From Ustilaginoidea virens (Eukaryota > Ascomycota > Sordariomycetes > Hypocreales > Clavicipitaceae), in contig NC_057320.1 of NCBI RefSeq assembly GCF_000687475.1, forward strand, positions 2,170,001-2,234,000: a DNA stretch of 64,000 nt. The letters are read 5' to 3'. Below are positions 49,681 through 60,300 of this stretch, one piece after another. The first letter of the stretch is position 1. Each line of letters opens with the position of its first letter. Below the pieces are notes generated by a model. That model searched no databases, was not told the DNA's origin, and was given only the letters and a program-made list of their open reading frames with translations. A program made the translations under genes and the position numbers.

Positions 49681-49749
49681 TTAATATTATAGCTTTAGAG
49701 TAGCTAAGAATTAATTATATTTATCTGCCTACTATATCTCCTCTCTCCT

Positions 49750-52700
49750 ATATTAGGATATTATTATTAGATATTAGGGGCGGTATTAAGCGGTTAGGGT
49801 TAGCCTAATGCCTCTATAGGGGCGGGTCGCTAGAGCGATTAAGCGAGCTAGAACTAGTCGAGGCGGTTAAAGCTAAGGATTTAATATATAAGTCGGCAGG
49901 CGAGGCTTAACTTATTAAGGGCAATAGAGATCCCTTAGCAATCTCGGAAGAGGCTTAAGCCGGTCCTATATAGCTATTAGCACTATTATCTATATTTTAG
50001 GCAAGAGAGGATTAGGTAATAATAGTCTTTAGGGGCCTCCCTATATTAGCAAAGAGGCGAGGGCATAGTAGGGACTTAATACTAATAGAGGAAAGAGTTT
50101 AGTCCGATCTTTTTTATATAAAGCTAGGTAAATACGGCCGATTTATATTTAAGGAGGCTATTATAAAGCTAAATTATTATAGCTATAGATTGGAAGTCTG
50201 GGGCCCTCTTTACCGCTATAGGCCTATATTACCGCTATCTTACTTTTGCGGCGGCTTAGTATTTAGATTACCTAATAAGCCACTTTTTTATTAGGTATTC
50301 CTCGGCTATTAGCTGCTATAGGTTGAGTTTTAGGAATAGGATATATATCTAAGGTCCTTTATAGTCGCTCTGCCGATAGTATTAGAATATCGCTACTACT
50401 ATAGTAGAGGCGTAGTTAATTCGCTTAGCTATCCCGGTCTTTATTATCCTTTCTAAGAATCGCTAATAGATATAGTTTAGGTATAAGTCGATAGGTAGTA
50501 TAGCCGCCTTAATCTCGAGGATATCTATTAGTATAGCCTTAAAGGCCCTAGTGATAGTTTAAAGGCAAAATAATTATTTTATAATTAATAATTTTGCAAT
50601 ACCTTTTGCTACCCTGCTGGGGGCGGTAAGGGTATACTAAACTCCTACACTAAAGGCGATAATAGTGCGAATAATCTATATATAGACTAATCGGGCCTCC
50701 CTATATTAATATCCCTATATAGAGGCCGCTATTGCTGTAAGGGCGAGTTACTACTGCTCGAGCTTTTTAGCTATTTTTGCGCAGTATTTATACTACTAAA
50801 GTTTTCGGTAGATCTTAACCCCTAGGAAATAGGCATGCTATTTTAGCTAAATTATTACAGTCTTAAGTTAGACCGGTATCTTATCCGCCTTATAGGCACA
50901 CGTAAAATAGATAAGCTTACTCTTTTTTAGGTTAAAATTAAGCTTAGCTTACTTAAATTACTCTTTATAGATTATCTACGCCTTTTCGAATAGGGTTTAG
51001 ATCTCCCTTATGCTCCTCCTATATACTATAATATTAATATTATCTATAAACCCTAGGGTAATAATAAAGGCTACTTCTTTAAGCCTCTTATAGAGTAATA
51101 CGATATAGACTAAAAAAAGGATAAAAAAAAAGGGGGACCCTTATAGGACCTTAGCGGTAATAAGTAGGTTATTAATTAATTTGCCTTTAAAGTAAATTCG
51201 CATTATACGAGAGTCGGTAAAGCTATAGACCTATACTGTAATTTATAGTAGTAATCTCTTTTCTAAGAGTAGGTAGATAAGTTAAATATAGTTTATTATA
51301 TTAAAGGCTATAGATATATTAAGCTAGAGGAGTAAGGCGATCCTACTATAGTGCCATACTATATGAATTATTTCTATAAGAGTACTAAGGGCTATATTTA
51401 TAGAATAATTAGCTCTATTTCCTATCTAAAGGTTTAGGAGTAGGTTGCCCTCCTTAAGGGCAGCAGTAAGCTAACGCACTACTATAGCTTTTAGGATTTT
51501 ATTGGTTAGGTTAAGTAAGGATATTAGTCTTTAGCCTCCTACTTTAGAGTATTCCTTTAGTTTCTTTCCTAGCTTTTTTAGTATAATTATATAGGCCTCC
51601 CAGAACTAAGCTAAGTAGTACCTAATATAGTAAGACTTATTAAGAAGGTAGGTAAGAGCTATAATTAAAAAAGGGCTGTATACCTTAAGGAATCCTATAG
51701 GTAGCCTATTTAGTCTGGGGGCCTTCTAGCTAGCTATATAGTAAAGGGCGGTATAGACCTCTTTATATATAAATCTTTTATACGGCGGGAACTCTATATT
51801 AGCGAATTAGGGGAAAGTCGGGTTTAATATATCTTTAAATATTATATAGGACTAGGGGAAGAAACATTAAGTAAAGACCTATACTTTTTCGCTATATATA
51901 GTTGCTAAAGGGTGGCTAGGGCTAGCGTATTCGAATAATAGGATCTCCTTAGACTTAGGGGGGAGGCTACTATATAATCTAGCCTATTATTCTAGGGACT
52001 AAAGGTCTATATTCTATACTATAGCTTTCCTTAATGCCTCTCTCTAAAAGTATTATCGCTCTTTTTATATAATTTAGGTTTAGGTAGCTCTTACGTCTTA
52101 GGCGGCCCTATAGTTTTTAGGGGTATAGCGTACTACCTATTTCTAATATGCTTTCTTTGTGGCGATAGCGGCTATTTTTATGCGGTTATTCTATTATAGT
52201 TCTGTAGTAGGGGCTTTAGGGGTTTTTTTTAGGGCTATAATATCTATAATCTTTTAGAGTTAGTAAGTAAGCTATTTAGTATATATATCTATTTCTTCGG
52301 GAGAGTTAAGCAGGGCTATAGTAGCAGTAAGCATAAGGCGGTTTTTAGCTTCTGCCTAAGTAAAATATCGGTTGAGGGATTTTTAGCTATTTTTTAGGTA
52401 GGTTTTAGCGGCTTATAGGTTGCCGGTATCGATATAAATAAACTATAGGATATAATCAGACCTAATAAGGTCTATATTACCGAGGTATTTAATAGTAAGG
52501 TCTTATATAACCTAGGTATAGTCTATAGTACTATTTCTTTTATTTAGCACTCGCTATATAATTTCGCTATAAGGGGTCGCTAGGCCGAGTCTTTATTGTA
52601 TTATAAGGTCGAAAAGGGTATTAATACTAAATAAGGTTCTATCTAGGCTATCCTATAAGGGATAGTATATATTAAAGTCCCCGATAAATATACTTTAGGG

Positions 52701-53090
52701 TTAAAGTAGGAGCCTTATAAAGTCTATAAGGGGGGTGGTCTAATTATATTTATAGCCTAGGGAGTAGATAGAGTAAATATCGGTTTTAAAAAGGCAGACC
52801 TTATACTAATTAGGTCCTTTCTCGGTAGTCTATATACTAAGACTATACCGCTTATAGATATATATTGCCGCTCGTCCGCTATAGGCTGCTAATATATACT
52901 TACTGAGGCTTAGGCTTAATAAGGCGCGGTTAGGTATAGCGGGTTCTTAGATTGCTATAACGTTAGGTTCGCTTTAGTAGTAGAGCGCTATTTGTATAAA
53001 AGAGGTTTTCTTCTATATATTCTAATAGAGGACTAATATTATACGGATAGGTATATAAGGGTTAATAGCAGTAGTATATCGGTAGTTATA
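49750..53090 (-). pseudogene. LINE-F ORF2: endonuclease, RT, C-terminal domain
   Basis: This is a decayed ORF2 on minus with approximate limits. The endonuclease start reads LVLYQNIQKKTSF and VIAIQEPAIPNRA (Q from TAG) near 53010-52920, matching the N-Q-E-P layout of LINE endonucleases. RT has the SPFFFILFLVYIVLLYKRL block (canonical QGSP-SP-LF-Y) near 51135-51085 and GFIDNINI (FVDD type, Asp to Asn) near 51050. A C-terminal YNSLLKYKSAVF then KIGLNSFL block lies near 50180-50110, like the end of Tad-type ORF2. Stops are mostly TAG and TAA. RNase H was not clearly seen. Confidence 0.72.
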
Positions 53091-53179
53091 GTAGAGGCAG
53101 AGGTTAGGGCTAGAGTAGGTGCAGACTCTAGGGCCAATAGGGTCCTAGTCTATCCTAGCATTAAGACCGGTTATAAGAA

Positions 53180-54640
53180 TATAGTAAGGGTATAGTTTAA
53201 TCTAGTATTAAATATTCCTCTAGAGATAGAGCCCCCTTAGCTAAAGCAGTAGCTATATTTATATAAGGAGGATCCTCTTAAGATAATACGCTTAATTAGT
53301 TCCCTTAAGGGCGAGGCGTTAGCTATTTTATATCGGTTCTATTCCGTAATAAGAGTAGTATTTATAGATATTATAAAAGGCGCTATAAAAAGCCTAAGTC
53401 GGCTAGCATAAGAATTCTTAGCTGATTCCTACTACTTATTCGAAGTTCTATAGAGGCAGGACTATACTAAGTATAAGCCTTTATAGTTAAAGTATAACTC
53501 CCTTTATCCGTAGAAGACTATTAGGCAGGCCTACTCCCCTTCTAGGTGCCTTTCTATACCGTATCGGCTATACTATAGGGCCGCTATATAATAGGCCGCA
53601 ATATATCTAAACTTAAAGTAGTTATAGCACTATTTAGGGTATAGGGCGTCATTATAAGGTTTAGCTTCGAATATCTCTGCCTAGTATATAATACCAGACT
53701 TATAAAGCTTATTGGCGAGATCAATAGAGTTTACGCCTATAATTAAGGGTATATATATAGCGGTCCCATATAAGCAGTAGGGGGAGGCTCTAATAAAGCC
53801 TTCTCCATTCGCTTTAATAAGGTTTTAGTAGATTTCTTTAGTTATAATATTCGCTATATGGCTGGTAGGGAAATTCTTAATAATAAGACTAAATAAGCAT
53901 TGGTTTGGTTCTGCCTTTTACCTAAAGGCGGGTCAGACCTAGGTTATATCGGCGATAAGACTTTTTGCTGCTTCTTCTATAAAGGTGATAATAGTATCGC
54001 TACTATATAGCCTATATACCGTAACCGCGGCATTCCTAGTGGTAGCTCTATTAATAGTATCTACAATTTCAATTAATATTCGGTTGCATAAGACCTCGCT
54101 AATACTATTGCCTTTAATCAAAATTTCCCTATAGATATATAGCGGGACCGGAAGGGGAGCAATAGTATATTAGGGTAGTATAGCAGTAGCAGTATATCCT
54201 TATGCCGTAATATTTGCCTAGGTAGTAGCTAGCGCCTATTTTAGGATATCCTAAAGGGCCGATTTAATAGCTTTTTCGATAGTCTTTAAAATTATATCGG
54301 TAAGGGTGCCGATAGGGTCTAAGGTGGCCTTACCGTGGGCTATATTGGCTATAGTTTCTATAATTTCTCGCACTTATCCTAGTACTGCTAGGGGGATATA
54401 ATCCTAAAGCTTTTTTATCGATTCTTTAATTATAACGGCAGTAGGTCGCTTCCACTCTTAAGCAGGCTTGGTTTCGGTCTAGTTATACTGTATATTATTC
54501 GCGATCGTAGTAGTAGGGTTATAGCGGCTATATATAATACCGCCCCTATTCCCTCTATCGATATCTATTACTTCATTCGCGCCTACTATGCCTACTCCCT
54601 AGACGCGATGCGCTATAGGCGAGGGGGGTAAATAGACGAG
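53180..54640 (-). pseudogene. LINE-F ORF1, Gag-like protein with zinc knuckles
   Basis: This is ORF1 on minus with approximate limits. An RRM-like stretch, NRILIEIVDTINRATTRNA then AVTVYRLYSSDTIITFIEEAA, lies at about 54090-53960 and is typical of Tad ORF1. A degraded cysteine-rich stretch (CYNYFKFRYIAAYY, then a second cluster) lies near 53640-53440, where CCHC knuckles are expected. This protein should bind the LINE RNA. Many stops; start not resolved. Confidence 0.65.
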
Positions 54641-54727
54641 AGGAAGCGATTAGAATTATTAGAATTGATTTTAGAGGCGGTTCCGTGCCGCTACCTAGGT
54701 GCGGGCGAAATCGCGAAGAGTTTTTTT

Positions 54728-55819
54728 ATAATTAGATATATAGGTATAGAGAGAAAAGTGTGGATAGTATAGGCTATACCGGCTAATCAGTCTCGATAGT
54801 AAGACCTACATCATACAAATGCCATATAGCCCGGTCAAGTTCCGGTTAACGGTCGTCAAGCCTTATAACCACAACCTTAATAGCGATCCCACTAATAATA
54901 ACCCTACTGCCGACGATCCTAAAGATATCGTATATACTAAAGGCCCAGCCCGCCCCGGCAGGCTAAAAGTCAGGATACCAGCTACAGCCGCGATAATACC
55001 TATAGCTAAGATATTATCGATGAGACCTATAGCCGCGATATCATCGCCGACCCCTGACCCTAACCTAGCTAGGATATCAGCGTTACAGCCAATATCACTA
55101 TTACTATCACTAGTAAGGGTAGTATCTAATATTATAATCAATAAGAACTAAAAAGAGGCTCTTGTTAATACTATCGCTTCTAATACTATTATCGATGCCT
55201 CTTTCCTAACCGCAAAAGAGTAAGCCGACCTATAGCTTACTAGCTAATTATGCTAGTAAAGAAAGATCACAACCCTTAGAGCCCCTTTTAAGCAATCTAA
55301 CCATACAGAGATTAAAGCATTATAAGCCTATAATATATTCAGATTTATTACCTTTAATATCGGTCAATATAGAGCCTAACGCTTATTCAACTCACATATA
55401 GTACGAGAAATTAAAGGCAAAGGCATAAATACCCCATATGAAAAGTCCAGGCTTATTATATAGGGTCATAATAATAACAAGAAGCGATTAATATTGACTT
55501 AATCCCCCACAATTCAAAAGGCGAATCAACAGCTATTAATATTAATAGCCTTATTACTACAATAATCTCACGGCCTCTTTCTTTGGATATAGGATATTAT
55601 GCAGGCTTATATATAGTTATTAACTACCCTCAATAGATCGATTATCGCCAAGCTACCTAAGCAGATAGCGCATCAATACCCCGATAATACGATCATAAAA
55701 GTAGTAAAGCCACTATACAGAATAGCTACGGCAGGCACCCACTAGTAGGCAATATACTTCTAGCACCATCGCGAGAAGTTAGGCATAACCACATCAATAT
55801 ATAACCCCTATTTACTAAT
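54728..55819 (+). pseudogene. A-3 pol: integrase C-terminus and RT start
   Basis: A-3 resumes after LINE-F. The integrase C-terminal block reads REKCG then LYRLISLDSKTYIIQ and SPVKFRLTVVKPYN (54750-54860). A Pro/Ala-rich linker with ARPGRLKVRIPATA follows (54930-54990). RT begins near 55390 with YEKSRLII, SPTIQ, then IKVVKPLYRI near 55700 and HHREKLGI near 55770. It is cut at 55819 by C-IV, whose candidate left TSD is CTAAT (55815-55819). The rest of A-3 lies beyond the window. Confidence 0.87.
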
Positions 55820-56596
55820 TGTTAAAATCCTATAGTAGCCTACTAGGCTGCTGGCCTAATGCCCTACTGGTCTACTAACCTTCTGGCCTTTATACCGCCT
55901 CTTGGACTTATGGTAGTCTTACCTTAGGCCTTTGCCTTTTACCTTAAGGATTTTCAGTGGATTATTTACTGTATATCAAGTAAGGTGGGCCTTGTTAAAA
56001 AGGTGTGGCATTGCTAAATTAGTGTGGTAGCCCATTAGCGTGGTGGCGGCCTACTAGTATGGTGGCTAATCCACTAGTGTGGTGGTTAGTCACTAGCGTG
56101 GTGGCTAGTCCACTAGTGTGGTGGCTAGTATACTAGCGTGGTGGTTAGTCTACTAGCGTAATGGCTAGTTACTAGTGCAGTGGTTAGGGTGGTTAGAAAG
56201 GCCGGATATAGTGGGTTTGCTGACGTATCATATACGTGGCATAGCGAGCATTACGGGGAGCTTTCTTACTGGCTACCTTGGATGCCTGGGCCCACCCCTC
56301 CTTCGTGTATATATAGGATATCTTTCCCCCTTCTTTGTAGATAGTAGAAGGGCAGCATAATCGAGTCTGTTAATGCACTATATGCCTCTTAACTTCTTAC
56401 CTTCCCTGCGTTTTCTGGTTATCTTATATTTGCCTTGCCTTTACACTTGCCTTACTTTATAGCACTTATATAGTCTTAAGACTTGGTGAAAAATCTAGTA
56501 TTTATACTAAGATTAGTTCACAGGTCGCAGACAGTCTTATGCCATCTAGCTAGCTAGTAAGGCTCTGCTTTTATAGTGACCTTAAGAATTGCAGTA
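55820..56596 (+). repeat. C-IV 5' LTR
   Basis: This 777-bp LTR has an expanded minisatellite at about 56010-56195 (units like CTAGTCCACTAGTGTGGTGG). It ends TTGCAGTA. A TATATATA box lies at 56308-56315. Confidence 0.92.
56308..56315 (+). promoter_or_regulatory. Probable TATA box of the C-IV 5' LTR
   Basis: TATATATA lies at the conserved position before the CCCCCTTCTTT stretch. Positional inference. Confidence 0.4.
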
Positions 56597-56610
56597 GGTT
56601 ATAAGCCCGG
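56597..56610 (+). promoter_or_regulatory. C-IV primer-binding site
   Basis: GGTTATAAGCCCGG has the same single G-to-A change as in C-III. It abuts the 5' LTR. Confidence 0.8.
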
Positions 56611-56694
56611 GTTTTACTTCTTTGTTTTAACCCTACCTTTTTATGTTTACCCCTTAGTCTCTTTTGCTTATTAGTACTACTAATATAGCTATCC

Positions 56695-57180
56695 TTTAGT
56701 ATCTTCGGCTTACCCTTATTAACTTCGGCTTACCTATTATCACCTTTAGCTTACCCTTATTACCTTCGGTATTACCCTGCGGCAATCAACGGCGTACCTA
56801 ACGGCAACTTACGGCGTAACTTTATGGCACTTTTAGCGTAACCTTACATTACTTTCGGCGTAACCTACGGCACCTACAGATTTTATAGTGTGATATCTAC
56901 CACACTATACCACTGTATAACACTTTTGCCTCTAGTGCACGACACCCACTGCACTATACGGCACCTATTATACTCTCCTACTTATAGCACTTTTGATACG
57001 GCATTTACGGCACCTTTTATATTACGGCACCTATAGCACCCACGGCACCTACGGCACCTACGGCACCTACGGCACTTACGGCACCTTTATATTACGGCAC
57101 TATATAAGCACCTTGAATACCAACGCTATAATACGGACTTGCACAACGCCTACGGCATCTGTGCTTTTATACTGAGACCG
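56695..57180 (+). repeat. C-IV leader, TACGGCACC-type minisatellite
   Basis: Near 57040-57090 five or more units of ACGGCACCT are in tight tandem. The remainder is degenerate. Untranslated leader; no gene. Confidence 0.82.
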
Positions 57181-57394
57181 GCCGCTATAATGTGCGGCTA
57201 TTTTTATAGTAGGCTACTAGCCACTATATATACTGGCAATCCGACTAGTTATTCGACTATTTTACTAGCTATTTTACTAATTACTCGACTATTTTGCTAG
57301 CTATTTAGCTAGTTATTCCTCTGCTAATTATTCCTCTGTTATTACAACTATTGGCACCATTTTTCAACGGATTTTTAAACCCTTTTTGCCCACT

Positions 57395-60300
57395 ATGGCA
57401 GAGTCAGGATCCTATAAGGTCCATGAATCCGATACTGTAGTTGATACTAATGCATAGCTATAGCTAGATATAGACGATATGAAATCCCAGATGAATATAC
57501 TAACTGACCTTATATAGGGCCTGGTTAGTAGGCAAAATAACGACACCTAGGCTACCTAGGCTACTGATAAGAAGCCTACTAAAGCTACTGAAGCTAGACC
57601 TTCCATTAAGACTACTACTAAAGATAATTGTTAAAATCCTATAGTAGCCTACTAGGCTGCTGGCCTTATGCCCTACTGGCCTACTAACCTTCTGGCCCTT
57701 ATACCGCCTCTTGGACTTATGGTAGTATTACCTTAGGCCTTTGCCTTTTACCTTAAGGATTTTCAGTGGATTATTTACTGTATATTAAGTAAGGTAGGCC
57801 TTGTTGAAAAAGGTGTGGCATTGCTAAATTAGCGTGGTTGCCTACTAGCGTGGTGGCGGCCTACTAGCGTGGTGTGGCATTGCTAAATTAGCGTGGTGGC
57901 CTACTAGCGTGGTGGCGGCCTACTAGCGTGGTGTGGCATTGCTAAATTAGCGTGGTAGCCTACTAGCGTGGTGGCTAGTCCACTAGTGTGATGGTTAGTC
58001 ACTAACGTGGTGGCTAGTTACTAGTGCGGTGGTTAGGGTGGTTGAAAAGGCCCGATATAGTGGGGCTGCTGACGTATTATATACGTGGCAAAGCGAGCAT
58101 TACGAGGAGCTTTCTTACTGGCTACCTTGGATGCCTGGGCCCACCCCTCCTTCGTGTATATATAGGATAGCTTTCCCCCTTCTTTCTAGATAGTAGAAGG
58201 GTAGCACAATCGAGTCTGTTAATGCACTATATGCCTCTTAACTTCTTACCTTCCCTGCATTTTCTGGTTATCTTATATTTGCCTTGCCTTTACACTTGCC
58301 CTGCTTTATAACACTTGTATAGTCTTAGGACTTAGTGAAAAATCTAGTATTATACTAAGATTAGTTCACAGGTCGCAGACAGTCTCGTGCCATCTAGCTA
58401 CCTAGTAAGGCTCTGCTTTTATAGTGACCTTGAGAATTGCAATAATAATGATAGTGAAGCTGACGTTATAGAAATCGATTAACCTTCTACCCCTATAAAA
58501 TATAAGGGTAAAGAGCCTATTTATACAACGCCACCAACAACTATCACCAACCAAATTAGTGATGAGGCTATTAAGGAATTAGCTAAGACTGCTAACCGCT
58601 TTAAGGAGTCCCAAAAGCTAAAAAGCCCCTATAATTTCGACCAGTGGAAGCAGGCCCTTATAATACAACTTAGGGCCTTTAAAATAGCTAATTTTATTAA
58701 CGACCCCTCTATAGCAAGGCACTTTGATGAGTCTGAGCAGGCACTTTTACTATTAATGCTAAAGAATAGCTATAGTGAAGAAGCTATAGAGGCTATAGAC
58801 TGGTATAATGACCCAGAGGAAGCTTACCTTTTATTAGTGGCCCAGTATTGCTACTCACCAGAAGTACAGCGGGCACATTTATACCCTACCTTTTATACCC
58901 TTACATTTACCGGTTATAAAGACACTTTAGAGGCTTTTAGTAGCGAATTTAACAGCTATATTTCTCGCCTTAGAATTCTAGGTTCTAAGATCGACTCTTT
59001 CGACTAAATTAACCAGTATCTTTAGGCTATAGAGGGGGTATTTACCCGCTAGACGGAATGCTAACGCTCTATGATTAGGGTATATAGCGCCCAGGGTGTT
59101 ATTAATAGCAGTAAATTTAACCTCTAGTATTTTATGGTTGACCTACTAGAAGAATAACATTCTAAAGGGTCTAATAAGGTGGCTGCTAATAATAACCCCA
59201 AATAGCTTAAGGCTTCCAAGGACTCTAAAAATAAAGGGTCTACTAATGCCGCTTCTACTACTAATAATAGCAAGAATAATTCTACTAATAATAGGAAAAA
59301 GAAGTAGCAACAGAAGAAGAAACAAGACTCTAATAATAGCAGCAAACAGCAAGATATTGAGGCCTTTATTATAGGCAACTATAATACCTAGGATACTAAT
59401 ATATCCTATTTTTCTTCTTCCACTATATCCACTGATATAAGCTATAGTGCTAAATCAGGCGGTAGGACCCCGAAAGATGCCTTCCTTTATGATATAGGTT
59501 CCACTTATTATATTGTTAATGATAAGAAGCATTTTACCACTTTTCACCATTTTGAGAAGAATGACAAGCCTGTAATTACTACTGGTGGTGGCCCTATTTC
59601 CCCTACTGGTTAGGGCATAGCACGATTTACTGTGCTATAGGGCATTAATCCTACGAAATGGGGTATTATAGAGCTTAAGAATGCCCTATATATTCCTACC
59701 TTAGATATTAATATTATTAGAGGTATAAAGCACTATGCCGCTAAAGGGGTATTAATTAAAAATCAGCTTTGGTCAGCAAGCCGTAAATGCATCGGCATTT
59801 TTAACTTTAAAAAATACGGCTTTTTCCTTCTACAGAAAGGAATAGACACACCACTACTACATCAACCATATAGCCATTATACTACTAATAGTATAGTAGT
59901 AGAGGTCCCCAGCCCTACTAACCCTGCTGATTATAGTGATCCTGAGAATACTAGTATTACCCCCGTTCCTACTACTGCGACTAGTAAGGAACCTGTAGAG
60001 GCTACTAGCCCTACTACCCAACCTTCTGCTATTACGACTAGCGAAGACCCTGTAGAGGTTACTAACCCTACTCCTGCCCCTATAGCTGCTGATACAGAAT
60101 ATCAGAAGCTATTATAATTAGCCGGCATTTAGCATATACGGCTAGGGCATATAGGTATTTAGCTACTTAAAAAGACCTATGCTAATACCCCTGGTCTGCC
60201 TAACCTTATTAAGGTTAAAGATGCTGATTTTCGCTGCCTAGCCTGTATCCAGGCTAAGAAGGTTAGAAGACCTTCTAAGGATGCGATACCTAATCCAGCT

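Larger units (their letters stand above)
48119..49749 (-). other. LINE-F 3' region
   Basis: This is about 1.6 kb downstream of ORF2 in coding sense. It contains a trinucleotide-type microsatellite (48825-48938), a G-rich plus-strand tract (49566-49680) and otherwise unassigned sequence. No gene is supported. Confidence 0.5.
48119..54727 (-). mobile_element. LINE-F, Tad/I-type non-LTR retrotransposon
   Basis: This 6.6-kb non-LTR retrotransposon on minus is inserted in A-3 integrase. The 14-bp TSD is ATAATYAGATATAT at 48105-48118 and 54728-54741 (one transition between copies). The 3' end in coding sense, at the left, has a short (TAA)n-like tail (about 48119-48130). The coding order on minus is ORF1 with zinc knuckles, then ORF2 with apurinic-type endonuclease, RT and a C-terminal domain. 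There are no LTRs. It is densely mutated by transitions. Confidence 0.88.
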
